Source: Verrucomicrobiia bacterium
GTDB lineage: Bacteria > Verrucomicrobiota > Verrucomicrobiia > Opitutales > Cerasicoccaceae
Reading direction: 5' to 3'
NCBI GenBank assembly: GCA_030432235.1
Contig: JAUIHT010000007.1
Span: forward strand, 124,001-188,000
DNA: 64,000 nt
Shown: piece after piece, positions 52,238-63,800 of the stretch
Position numbering within the stretch: position 1 is the first letter of the stretch
Layout of the letters: every line of letters starts with the position of its first letter
Program-made: the position numbers and the translations under genes
Notes under the pieces: generated by a model
Database searches by the model: none
The model's input: only the letters and a program-made list of their open reading frames with translations
What the model was told of the DNA's origin: nothing

Positions 52238-52624
52238 TTATTTTTGCGAGAATATTTCGCTTAAATCTCCTTTACCGTTTCGTTCCAGCCATTCTAGTGA
52301 AACACAATCAGTCTCAGTCAAAGTGTTACTGATATCACGATATACCTTAATGGCTTCGGGCGATTGAATCTTAGTAAGACAAAATGCAGCCATAACCTTA
52401 GGCGAGAAGCCAAAGACAAGTCTATGTTCCGAACCTGGCCTCAAAGCAATTTCCTTTAAAACGTCAGTTAGCTCTGATGCATTTAGCCAGCTACGCATGG
52501 TAACTGCAAGCATCGCATTTAAGATTACAAAATGACTGCTCGAATCCCTCAAAATCGCAAGCAACTCTGAGTCACTTGTTTGGGGATTACGAATAGTTTC
52601 AATACATTGGTCAATTTTCGTCAT
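52238..52624 (-). CDS. candidate immunity protein of orphan Rhs tip 2
   Basis: A 128-residue all-helical, HEAT-like cytoplasmic protein (DQCIETIRNPQTSDSELLAIL, DVLKEIALRPGSEHRLVFG, KVMAAFCLTKIQSPEAIKVY). The ATG at 52624 overlaps the stop of the upstream orphan toxin gene by 4 bp, the usual toxin-immunity coupling. Helical-repeat proteins of this size often bind and block a polymorphic toxin. No family name can be given. It lacks a signal peptide. The boundary repeat begins right after its stop codon. Confidence 0.72.
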   Translation of the reverse strand: MTKIDQCIETIRNPQTSDSELLAILRDSSSHFVILNAMLAVTMRSWLNASELTDVLKEIALRPGSEHRLVFGFSPKVMAAFCLTKIQSPEAIKVYRDISNTLTETDCVSLEWLERNGKGDLSEIFSQK

Positions 52625-53778
52625 AATCCTAAATTTGCCTTCTGCTCGCGTGCGTAATTGAGTAACTCTAGACCTAAATCATAGCGACCCATTTCACGCG
52701 CCATGTTAATTTCAATCATGTAGGCGTCAAATTCAGATTGCCAATACTGTGCTGGAGTCATTCTGAAACCTGGACGCCCTAGCGCATCATAGTCCCAAAC
52801 GTGTCGGGCTTCATGCCTGAGTCCACTTATTGATATATCAAAATTGATGTTCAATTGGCCTGCTTGCCCTGGTCTTAAACCAGGCGAGAAGAAATTGGCC
52901 GATCGGCCACTTACAATTACCTCGTGTCCAGCCGCTGCAATTCGGTTTAGTGTTAATTCAAATTCCGCCGCATGACTTAAGCGAGCAGGCCCGAGGACTG
53001 ATCGCATTACGTCACCGCCCGAATTCAATGTTCTGCTCATAGCCTCACTAAAGCCCCTTCGCGCAACAGTCTTAAATCCAAAACTGCCGAGTCCAAAAGT
53101 AAAGGTAGAGGCAACGTCGATACTCGCATCCATAGCACCCATGGCAAAAAAGGTACTGGAGTAGCCGCTATAATAAGGGCTAAAGTAGGTGGTAGCACCG
53201 ACGAGCAAATTACCAAATGGCACATAACCAGCAATTCGGGTACCATCCATGAACCATTCAGCGTGCTTGGCAGCGTAATACTCACTTAGCAACATCGTAC
53301 CCTCTAGCGTTTCAACGGAGTTGGGAGCCTGACGCTGTAAAGCAGTTCCCCCGATGGTCAAATCACCATATCCACCCATATCGCGAGTATTCCAGAATGC
53401 ATTTACTCGCTGTTGCTGAGCTGCCAAGGCATTTCGATTACGTGCTTCTTGCTTCGCCTCCTCGTAGGCCTTCCTGGTATCGTCGACCTCTTTCCATGAT
53501 ATCGGCCAGCCTGCTCCACTCGCAGAATTGTTACCAAATGCTGTACCAATTACGCCGTCGTTAGCTTGCTGTCCAGCTGCCCTCCCCGTCGGGTCGACGA
53601 AGTTGATGGGGTCGCCGTTGGCGTAGGAGTAAAGGTCCATGCTGGCGGCGTGGCCGAGGGGGTCGGGCGAGAGGAAGCGCCCGGCCAGCGGGTCGTAATA
53701 GCGCGCCCCCATGGCCATGTAGCCCGTCGGGTCGATGCGCCGGCTCCGCCAGGCCGTGGCGGCGGCGAGGGCCTCCAA
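52621..53778 (-). pseudogene. orphan Rhs core fragment fused to HExxH toxin tip
   Basis: A 385-residue reading whose first 65 residues (YMAMGARYYDPLAGRFLSPD, ANGDPINFVDPTGR) are the conserved end of an Rhs core, then a variable tip. Only a TTG at 53778 could serve as a start, and an in-frame TAA lies just upstream of the shared core DNA, so it has no proper start, promoter or Rhs body. The tip has a central Ala/Gly-rich segment with hydrophobic stretches (LVGATTYFSPYYSGYSSTFFAM) and a metallopeptidase-like HEARH at residues 322-326, followed 20 residues later by SEFDAYMIEI, where a third zinc ligand could lie. The tip is intact and can become active by recombination with the main rhs gene. 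Confidence 0.75.
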
Positions 53779-53791
53779 CGGGCTGGCAGCG
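53580..53791. repeat. Rhs core repeat, orphan copy (212 bp)
   Basis: This 212-bp segment matches 55722-55933 in the main rhs gene without gaps and with five substitutions counted by eye. It codes the last part of the Rhs core up to the PTGR motif. Homology stops sharply on both sides. The copies are in the same orientation, 2142 bp apart, and recombination between them would replace the active tip with the HExxH tip. Confidence 0.95.
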
Positions 53792-53813
53792 TCGACGGCT
53801 TATCAAAGAACAA

Positions 53814-54153
53814 TTGACTTAATAAAAGTTAAACAAAATGCTTCAGGCAACACAGTAATAACACTCGCATCCATACCGTATTCGATTTCGCAGTGCAGGC
53901 TGAAACAAGCAAGAGCGCCGCGATGAGGTTACCAGGGAAAAGTGGTTAGAGGTGGGCATGCCATTTGGATGTACGGAGCGTAGGTGAAATTTGAGGGCTT
54001 GCCGAAGTAAAGAATGACAATGAAGTGACAAAGTAATTTAAAGCCGTTGAGTTAAGCGTTATCGCTCGCCCTGCTGAGTATGAACGTCATCCGGTTGCCG
54101 TCTTGAAGGCATATTTGGTTCATAGCCGAGAAGGTGTTATTGGGACTTTTTAT
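53814..54153. other. intergenic stretch upstream of the orphan Rhs fragment
   Basis: About 340 bp with no gene I can support. Small open frames on both strands lack start signals or family motifs. No promoter for the orphan fragment is evident. The sequence joins the orphan core copy on one side to boundary repeat copy 3 on the other, and is probably a recombination scar. Confidence 0.5.
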
Positions 54154-54209
54154 CCAATATGGCATGAATACCTCCAACATGCTAAGGTTGGGGTTGCAAG
54201 GGTTCATGA
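54154..54209. repeat. cassette-boundary repeat, copy 3 (56 nt)
   Basis: A 56-nt element identical to 52181-52236 and three mismatches from 50417-50472. It overlaps the 3' end of the partner gene at 54182, where it codes the last residues (HEPLQPQP) and the stop. The extended 80-nt arm seen in copies 1 and 2 is missing here. Confidence 0.93.
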
Positions 54210-54814
54210 ATTGTATGTTCTTTCTTTAAAGACTCTGGTATTTCACGCGGAAAAAAATTTCCAGCTGAAAAACCGAGAAGTATTTCTCCCATTGGAGTCA
54301 TATTCGCCGACACATAATAATATTCCAGCAAATCTCCATTAATCAATTCCCACAAATTGACACCAATCGGTATATCGAATTTCACAGCCCCAGTCTTTCC
54401 TGCCATAACAAAATCATCAAGGTACACAAACTTCATTGTAGATGGCAGTAAAGGCCTCAGCTCATTAATGAATTGAGGCAATGTAAATACGCCTATTATC
54501 GGCTTTGTAGTAGAAATTTGTGCCAATACTTCGTTATTCTGTTTGATCTTTACTTGTGCAATATTGTCTAAAACTTTTAGACGTATTCTTGATTCTAATT
54601 CAACTAAGGAAACATCTTCCAAGATATTGGCATCATTCAATCTTCCCTTTATTATTTCAAAGATTCTTTGCTCATCTCGGGGCTGAATAAAGGGCTCGTA
54701 TGCAATGTACATTTTATCAGATTCACTTAATGAATCAATAATACTTGATTCAATCCCCGATCCAAGTAATGCACACCAATAAAAAAACAATATACATAAA
54801 TAATAATATTTCAT
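54182..54814 (-). CDS. exported partner protein of the main Rhs tip (immunity candidate)
   Basis: A 210-residue protein with a hydrophobic N-terminus (YYYLCILFFYWCALLGSG) including a cysteine that could be lipidated. No known family. It starts 2 nt after the stop of the giant Rhs gene and is a paralogue of the protein at 50486, which follows a copy of the same Rhs tip. The shared parts are KMYIAYEPFI, RIRLKVLDNI, GVFTLPQFINELRPLLPS, KFDIPIGVNLWELI and GEILLGFSAGNFF. The linked duplication of tip and partner supports a dedicated pair: the exported protein would protect or guide the tip in the periplasm or at the surface. This is inference; neither protein is known to me. Confidence 0.78.
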   Translation of the reverse strand: MKYYYLCILFFYWCALLGSGIESSIIDSLSESDKMYIAYEPFIQPRDEQRIFEIIKGRLNDANILEDVSLVELESRIRLKVLDNIAQVKIKQNNEVLAQISTTKPIIGVFTLPQFINELRPLLPSTMKFVYLDDFVMAGKTGAVKFDIPIGVNLWELINGDLLEYYYVSANMTPMGEILLGFSAGNFFPREIPESLKKEHTIHEPLQPQP

Positions 54815-54816
54815 AT

Positions 54817-57800
54817 CTAATAATTTCTATCAACTCTATCTACTGCTTCCGATTCCACGCTACCATTTAAATTACCAAAGTATAATACATCACCAGATGT
54901 CCTGTAATGTACATGAAGTGGATCTAAATCATAGGGTCTGCCTAATCCTGTATCAAAATTACGCGGATTTTGAAAGTAAATAAATATATTTTTGCTGGGC
55001 TCAACAACTGTATTGAATTGGCTTCTCGGGGTAGAGTATTTGTCGCCAGCCCAATTACTGTCAGGTCCTTTAGAGAACGGATCTTGTTGCCTTAATGTCT
55101 TGCCACTATCATTAACACCAGGATGTGAATGACCTGATCCTACTCGCTGGTACCCACTCGGAATTGTTACATAAGACAAATTGACTTCACGTCCATTTGG
55201 GTCACCGGATATAAGATCAGAGATAGAATATTTTCCATTTTCTAGATTTTTAATATAAACAGTTCCAAACTCACGTCCAATCGTTACTTGCCCGAGAAAT
55301 AAAGCCCGGCTTGCGAATATAATCGCATCTGACAGTTTATCAAATTCTGGATTTAGACTATTATAACGATCATGTCCAGAATCTTTACCTTTTTCATCTA
55401 ATATCATTGTAGAATTGCCTTCATAAATACCGAGTTTTTTCGCGATTGACCTATATTCCTCCATTTGCTCATCTGAGAATAAAACAACATAGCCTCCATT
55501 AGATTGATTTACGCCTAGAACTACTACATTAGAATTTTCAGGTGTTACATTATTGAGTGTAGATATTCTTTGAGCACTGGTGATATCGCCCCTTTGCATC
55601 GCAGTCCATAGCGTAGCATCTGCTTTCTTCTGCTCACTGGTCCAGTGATCTCCAAAAATACTATCCAAGAAGTTATCTATTGGAGAATGAATCGGGTCAC
55701 CCTCTTGATAATCTTCCGCGCCCCTCCCCGTCGGGTCGACGAAGTTAATGGGGTCGCCGTTGGCGTAGGAGTAAAGGTCCATGCTGGCGGCGTGGCCGAG
55801 GGGGTCGGGAGAGAGGAAGCGCCCGGCCAGCGGGTCGTAATAGCGCGCCCCCATGGCCATATAACCCGTCGGGTCGATGCGCCGGCTCCGCCAGGCCGTG
55901 GCGGCGGCGAGGGCCTCCACCGGGCTGGCAGCGGTGCCGTCCAGCTTGTACACCGTGGTGCCGGGCAGCGGCCCGTAGGCGGCCATCAGGGTATCCGACC
56001 AGGTAACGGATTGGTTGGAGTCAATGGTGGCCACGATATTGCCGAGCAGGTCGGTGACGGCCCCGAGGGCGTCCCCGGTGTTTTGTTCTATAAAGGCCTC
56101 GATGCCACCGATGCCCTGCAGGCCGCCATAGCCGCCGCCCATATCCGGCCCATGGATTTTCCAGACCCACTGCCCCTGCGTGTACACGGCCAGCTCGAGG
56201 AACTCCACCATCGGGTCGTAGAGGCTCTTCTCCACCACGGTCGCTTCGCCAGAAGGCGTGTACTCAGTGCGCAGGCGGCGCCCGAACCCGTCGTAAACGG
56301 CCTCAAAGGTGAAGGCCCCCGTTCCGGTCTGCTCCAGCTCGATAAGACGGCCCAGCGCGTCCCACTTAAAGGCCTGAGCCTGCCCCCCACCCCAAGTCCG
56401 TGCCGTGGTGAAGCCCGCATCGTCGTAGGTCTGGCTGACGGGCTGTCCGGCGTACGCTGCCGTCACCTCGAAGCTGACCGTATCGGAGTCACTGGTCGCC
56501 AGTGGTGAACGGTACTGCTCCAGGCCTCCCTTTTTCGGAGGACTGTAGTAAATCCCACTCTCGTGGATAGCCTCTGCCTTCAGTTCGTAATTACCGGGCC
56601 CAAAGGCTATGTTAGCCTCCCAATCGCCCCTGGCCTCGTCTGTCCACTTATAGTCCTTAATTTCCTGCCAGTCGCTGCTACCAATTTCATGCCATTGCAA
56701 TTTGAATCCGTCTCCTACCTGACTGATAGAGCCCGAAAGAGGCACGAATTGGCCTCCTATATTGGTTTCTTCAAGGCGCATGTAGTTTCCTAAAGTAGCC
56801 ACAAATCCCTTGTTACTGTCGCCAGGTATATGATTATCCACCTGCATCGACTTCATGACACCGAGCTTGCTGTCATCAAAACCGTAATCAATGGTGACGA
56901 CCTGGCTGGCCGCCCGTTTCAACTGCTCCTGAGTCAATTGACCGCGCTCGTTATAGACATATATCCGGTCTTCGCCGGTGATGGGAGCCCCCACTCGCGC
57001 AATCGAAAACTGCTCCAGCTTGGAATCCTCGCGCCATTGGACACCCATCTCCGTGAGGAAGGGGCTGCTCGCACCAGAGGTCCTAATGGAAATCGACAAA
57101 GGCCTTCCGCGATCATCGCGGCTGGTAATCTCCCGCTCCCGGAAGGGCCCTGTACGCAAGTTAAGGAAGCCCGCATTGTCGTATTGATACCCAAAAGTAC
57201 GCGTGGTGCCCCCCACTCTGCTTACCACGGAAGTCATACGCCCAGCGGCGTTGTAGTCAAAGGCAAGCTCCGGCGCACTGGCCGAGGTCCCCGTTTTCCG
57301 CAGATGTTCACGACGCCCGGCGTTGTCCCAAACTTGGGTGAGATCCGTGGGCGTGTCACCGTCTCGCGTGATACGCTCGCTCAGCAACCGGCTGTAGTCA
57401 TCGTAGGTACGGATAACCTCGCTGTCATCCAGCGAGCTGTCGGTATAGTCCTGTTCGAGATTGGTGAGGTTACCTCGCAGGTCATAAGAGAAAGTCTGGG
57501 TCAGGTGATAAACTGCACTCGAGCCAGTTGTCTGCATTTCAACCAAACGCCCCAATCCATCGTACTCGTTATAGTTGTAGTCGATGGACCGCAAGTCGTC
57601 GCGACGGCGCTTGAGCTTCGCTGATTTGAAATCTGGACTCGCTGTCCCCTTCTTATAAGCAGGATAGTAAGCGTAGGAGAATTCCCGAGTCGTCTCCGCC
57701 CCCTGTGAGAGTTGCTCACTCGTGATGCGACCGGACTTGTGGTAATTCGCAGACCAAACCAAGTTTCCAGGCATCACCCGCTTGGTTAGGTTACCGATTA

Positions 57801-60800
57801 AATTGTAATCCAAGGAGGTTATGGCTCCATCAGGGGTCGTACTCGACGTTAGGCGATTAAGCCCATCGTAAGTGAACTGACTCTCCTGCCCAAGCTCGTC
57901 CCAGGAGTTGGTCAAATTGCCATTCTTGTCATATTCAGCGATGGTGTAAGTGTCGTCTGCGTGGCGTACGATTACTGGCTGCCCATAGGTATTGAACCAT
58001 GTCGTGGTCTCCGCCTGCTTCGGATTTCCGCGCCAGGTCGTTGAGCTGTAAAAGTCGGCCGAGTACTCATGCCCGACACGCTCGACCTCAACTGCGCCAT
58101 CAAATATCTGGGTCAAAACCGGCCTTCCCAGAGCATCTACCTTGGTCACCACCTTTTCCCCGGCCTGGTTGGTCACCGTCGAAAAGCGCGTCTGCGGCAC
58201 ATAGCTATACTCCTCGATTAGCTGATTGGATGTAGCGGGCCCGAAGGTTCTTTTTACGCGATTCAAACCGTCATATTGCGTAGTGAAAGTCTTACCGCCC
58301 ATATCGGTCGAAGAAATCACATTTCCACGTTTGTCGGTGACTGTCGTAACGGTAGGATTGCTTTCCCCTGAGTTTGGAGTTGCCGGCAATCCTGTCCCTT
58401 TCACCACTGCCTTAACCGTGAAGTTGTTATCATCGTAAACGTATTGGGTTCGGGTACCGTCCTTGTGAATGACTACGAATGGACGACCATCTTTGTGATA
58501 AATCCAGTTCTGGACGGTGCCATCAGGATTGTTCTGCTGGATTAATTTGCCTGTAGAACTGTATATATAGCTCGTTTTCCCACCTTCTCCGTTCGTAACG
58601 GATTTTAAGTCATTACCAGGCCAGTATGTGTAAGTCTCTTCAGACAAAGGGCCATTTTCAGAATCCGAGACTTTCATGCTGGTGGTACGGCCCAAGGCAT
58701 CGTACTCGTAAGTTGTCACGGTACCTTCCGGATCAATCATTGAGGTCAGGTTGCCAAACCCATCGTACTGATAAGTTGTCATCGCTTGACCTTCAAAAAC
58801 GTGCTGATCAGAAACAGCCTCTACCCCTGAGGCATCATTTTTAGCCTGCGTCCTCCAAACAAGCTCAGCAATCAGCCGCCCGGCTCCATCGTAATCCCTG
58901 AAGACGTAGTCCTCCGCACCATTATCATCCGTGCCGAAACCAGGCCCATCCGTCCAAGTCACTTCTCCATTCTCATTATAATAAGTGAAGTTCCAGGAGA
59001 GAGGCTCATTGTCGTTTGCGCCAGTAAAACCATCAAATACTCGTGTTCCGGTCAACCGGCCCATGGTATCATAATCATAACGCCTGACTGTTGTATCGGG
59101 TGAGTGCTCGGTCACAAGTTCACCGCGCTGATTGTATTGCAGGCTAACGGTAACGTTAGGGTCGAGCGTATCAGTTGCCTCAGTCTTAGCCACATCAGTA
59201 CGCTCATCCGCAAAACCAAGTGGAAGGCGCCTGCTGTTACTGAAGGTTGTGGTCGCTGCTTCTGGAGCCCCAAATGCCCGAATTTCCTTTTTCAAAAGAC
59301 CGTTTGCGTAATACTCTCCGACTTTGATGTCCTCATAAGAACGGAAAGTTGCAGACAATAACTTGGCCCCGTTACGCTTAATGATGAGCTTGGGCAAATA
59401 AGCATGATTAGGCTGCTGGTTACGCCTGAGAATGGAAGCAGGAAACTCCGTATAGCTGGCTAGCTCCAAATTGTAAACAAACTCCGTCACATTACGGTAA
59501 ACATTACTGTAATCGTCTATTTGGGGCTCCCAAATCTTAGTCAGGCGGTTATATTCGTCATAAGAATATTTTGTCGTTATTGTCTCGGTCTTTCCCGTTC
59601 CTGTAAAATGTCCTGTTTGTTGAGTATATTTTAAATTCCCATGGCTGTCGTACCCATAGCGGGTCACTAGACCTCTCTTATCTATGGTACGCATTAGACT
59701 GCGAGGATAACCATCCGTACCATTTGACTTGATGACTTGTTCCTTGGCGTCGAAATAATCAGTTTCGTTAATGAAATAATAGCGGTACTCAGTTTGACCC
59801 AACGGATTTATAATACCTGTAATCATACCGTCGAAAATCTGATAGGTCGTTTCATTCCCAAAAATGTCAGTGATGATGTTTTCTTGGAACGTCTTGCCTT
59901 CAACAGTTCGCTCATCGTACTTGAACTTTGCATTCTCTACGGGTATCAAATCCTTACCCACAGTTGTGTATTGTCTAACAACTCGGTTTTTCTCGTCATA
60001 CTCATTGATAAGAACACGACCATCAGGGTGCTCTACCTTTGTAATTGCCATAGTCGTATATTCAATAGTGCCTCCATTATGGTTAGCCTCTTCTATTTGA
60101 TACTCATAGGAGACAACGCTGTTGTCCGGTCGGATTACCCTACGCAATGTATTATGCTTGTCATATTCGTATTTAAACCAGCGACCATCACTGGTATTAG
60201 CCTCATAGATACGCCCATATGCATCATAAATCAGATTCAAGTAGACACCGCTCGCTCCAGCTACCCGAATCATCTGACCATAGCTACTCTTGGTGGAATC
60301 CCATTCGTATTCAAATAGAAGCTTATTGCCCTGTGGATCTGCCCATTGGACCAGATAAGGCCTCTTTCGCTCAAAACCGTTACGAGGAAACGAATAAACA
60401 ACGTATTCCCTGATCTCACCATTTGATGCGTAAAGATTGTAGCGCTCAATAATCTTTCCGTTCTCCAGGCTATTAAACTTTACAATAATATTCTGATAGG
60501 GATTCGCGAGCGACCCAATGCCATAAGTATTATTGTTGGTCATTTCCGGATTTTCATCTTGCGCAGGGAGCCAAGCCTCAGCTAACCCGTCATTATCTTT
60601 TAGGTAATTCAAACGCGCGGGCAGATCGTTAAGAGTCGCTTTTTCATACTGGATGACATTTCCATTCATCTCTGCGGCACGAATCCGCCCGTTGTTCTGA
60701 TTAAAGACCAAATACGGAAGAAAACTAAGCTTCCAACCCCAGCCGAAGTGTCCATAGGATGCATCCTGGCTGCTATAGCTTCTCCGTAGCTCAAGCGGAA

Positions 60801-63800
60801 ATGGTCCAGGTAAGGAAACATCCGTTTCATCAATGATAAAAGCCCCTGTTTTAATATTTACAGGATCCCCAGCCGTAGCAGATGTCTCTGAATTATTCTG
60901 AGTTGCGACACTGCCTTTTCCCGCACCCTGAACTGCTGCATCAGCCGCAGTTATACTCGTATCAGGATCACTATCTTTGTTGGATTGCTCAATCTGCTCG
61001 GTCTGTTGTTCCGTCGCTGCTTGTGGTGCATTGCTGGCTTGCGCAGCCACCTCAGCGGGAGTATCCGTGCTGATATCAGGAGCAGCGCTGGCAGAGCCTT
61101 GTGCCTCCACGCTACTGGTTTCGTTTGCTGGCACAGACACGTGTACCTTCTGAGTTGCTTTACCTACAGCACGTGCCACCTCCAACAGAATTCGGTTGAT
61201 GGCATCCACCAATTTGGTGATGGCATAACCACCTCCTTCTAATCCAGTACTATTTGAGCCAATCCAATCACCCCTGAATTCAGTGCCTGAACTGAATATG
61301 GATGCAGCCCTGAAAAAACGACTACCCTGCGGCGCTAAGCCCGGAGTCACCCATGCAAACGACAACTCCTTATTTTCATACTCATCATTATCAAAAACAT
61401 CTGTAATATAGCCCCACATATCACCACCCAGTTGCTGAGAAAGAGGCTCGGCGTCTGGGGAAGAGCTAGGCTCACCATATAAATATGTATCCGCACCCAA
61501 AGTTTTATAATTGCTATAGGTAAGCAGTATCGCATTGCTGTTTCGAAGCATATGCATAGTAGAAGTTGCCTCTATGCCTTTCCAAAAATCACTAATGATA
61601 CCATGCTCGAAGGCCGACCCGCCGATCTGGCTGATAATTTGTGACTCGTAATAGCCTCTATCTACCGTCGCGTCTCTTCCTCTTGGATGCAACTGACCGG
61701 ACCATATCCTTGCCTGAGTGTCCGAATGAACATCTATAGCAGGGTATGAATAATACAGTCGACCAGCTGATATGTTACTCAAAATCAGCCGAACCCTCGC
61801 CAAGCCAGAGCTAGAGCTTAATTTGCTTATTTTGTGCTTATCATTAACAAAATCATAAAAATCACCACGACGCTTCCAATACGATTGCCCCATTAAGTAT
61901 AAATTCACCCCGTGATCGTAGGCCTTATCCCGCTCCCCTTGATGCTTTACAATATCACTGGCATGCACATCCAACATCCTGTCGGTAACCCTTCCTGCAT
62001 TTGAGCAAAAAGCCACAGAATCACCAAAACTAAATCTAGAGCTATGGTCACGGGTGAAAAAAACAGATCCCTCATCCCTTTCCGGCACTACTGCCCAAGT
62101 ATTTTTACCCGAACCTGATGGTACGATATATCTAACTTTACATTCTTCTATGTATTCGGCATTTTTATAATACTCACTAAACTTAATCTCACCCGAGCTA
62201 TCCACACTTATGTTTAGCGACTTCTTAAATGCGAAAACTGCATCGGATTGTTCTGCAAAGAAATCCGGACTCGACAGCTCGGACATCTCCTCCTTAACAC
62301 TCTCCCCGGGCCTGTAGGGTTGCAAAACAATGTGGTAATTAAGTCTCCATATATTGGAGCCACTACCGTCATTGGAAAAATGTGAAGCGTAGGCGAAAAA
62401 ACGCCGATTATGCAAATCGCACTCCAGCCAATCACCGGAGTCATATATCACATCTGACGCAGTCCCATCATTATTAAAATCGTAATCAACAACAATTTTA
62501 AGTTTTTTAGTATTAAAATAGTCACGGTACTCCGAAAGCCCATAACTTTCAAAAGCAGTAGGCTCATCATCAGTATCATCATTATCATCCATAATCGAGA
62601 ACGGCCTTGGGAAGTCCTCGAAGGTGGGAAAAAAAGTAGTCCTGTTACGCCTTGAAATCCCTATATCGTCAATCGAAACGAACGGATAGTAGTGCTGCAG
62701 AGAGGTGGGATCATGGATTTGCGCTTCAATAAACTTTGGCCAAAGAACATCGGGCTGGTCGGTATCGGCTAAATCATTAATTTCTGGATCGTTTTGTATA
62801 TAACCCGCAAACCACTTGTAAGCCGTATTCCACTTTGGTGGCATCAAATCATAGAGGTCAAAGCCTTCAATAATTTCAGTATCCTTAATCCAGGGAAAGA
62901 AATACTGATATTCACCTTCAACGTAAGCTGCAACAAATGGGTAATTTACAGCGATGAGCCTATTTTGATCAAATTCCGCAATTTGAATACCCAGCATAGC
63001 CGCTAACTGACTTTCAGTTAGTTTCATTCGGTTAGGGTATGGTTGCATATAGAACGCAGGAATACCCGCCTCTCTCAACAGATACACAAGCAGAGCGCAT
63101 TGCTCAATAGGAGAGCCCTGCTCCTCCTGAAATACAGCTAACGCCGAACGACTAATGCCACGTAGCCCAAGACACACTACGCCCCCATTATTTTTAGTTT
63201 CAACCAGGGCATCCGTAAGCTCAATTTGATTTTGGACATAGTTCGCCAATGCCAAAACCATATATTTCTCTTGGCTTACGCTCGAGGACTTTTTCTTACC
63301 CATTTCTACGACAAAATCGTCTAGAATTGGGTGCCTTCGTAATTCGGGGCTATGATCGATTTTCAAAAATTCATTAATGTCGGTATTAAACGGTCCGTTA
63401 TTTGGGTCAAAATTCGCCGTTAATACTGGATACTCACTACTAAATTTAAATTTTGGTAAGTTATCTGCGATTTCATCCGGTGACATACCCCAATACATGG
63501 GCGGCATAGGCTCAGTTTCAAAAGATGGCTTTAGCAATGTATCAGAAAGCGTATCAGGCTGATCAACAAAAGACATTTCAAAGAGGCGCTGATAGACTGC
63601 TGAGCCTGAGTTGTTCTTGGCTAAGGGAATCAGGTCCGTGACAGGATCATAGTTTGGCTTTTTTACATCAATTGCAGACCCTTTACCCCAAAGCACGTAA
63701 TAGTAGTCAGGAGTACTTGCATTAAACGTTATGATATAATTTTCCGACTCGGTACCCAGAGTACTACCTGCGACTGGCCGGAATGTCAACTCCAGTCCGA

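Noticed and set aside
55645-56508. 287-codon plus-strand open frame inside rhs
   Set aside because: Falls in the G+C-rich Rhs core; no motif, and the minus strand is clearly coding.
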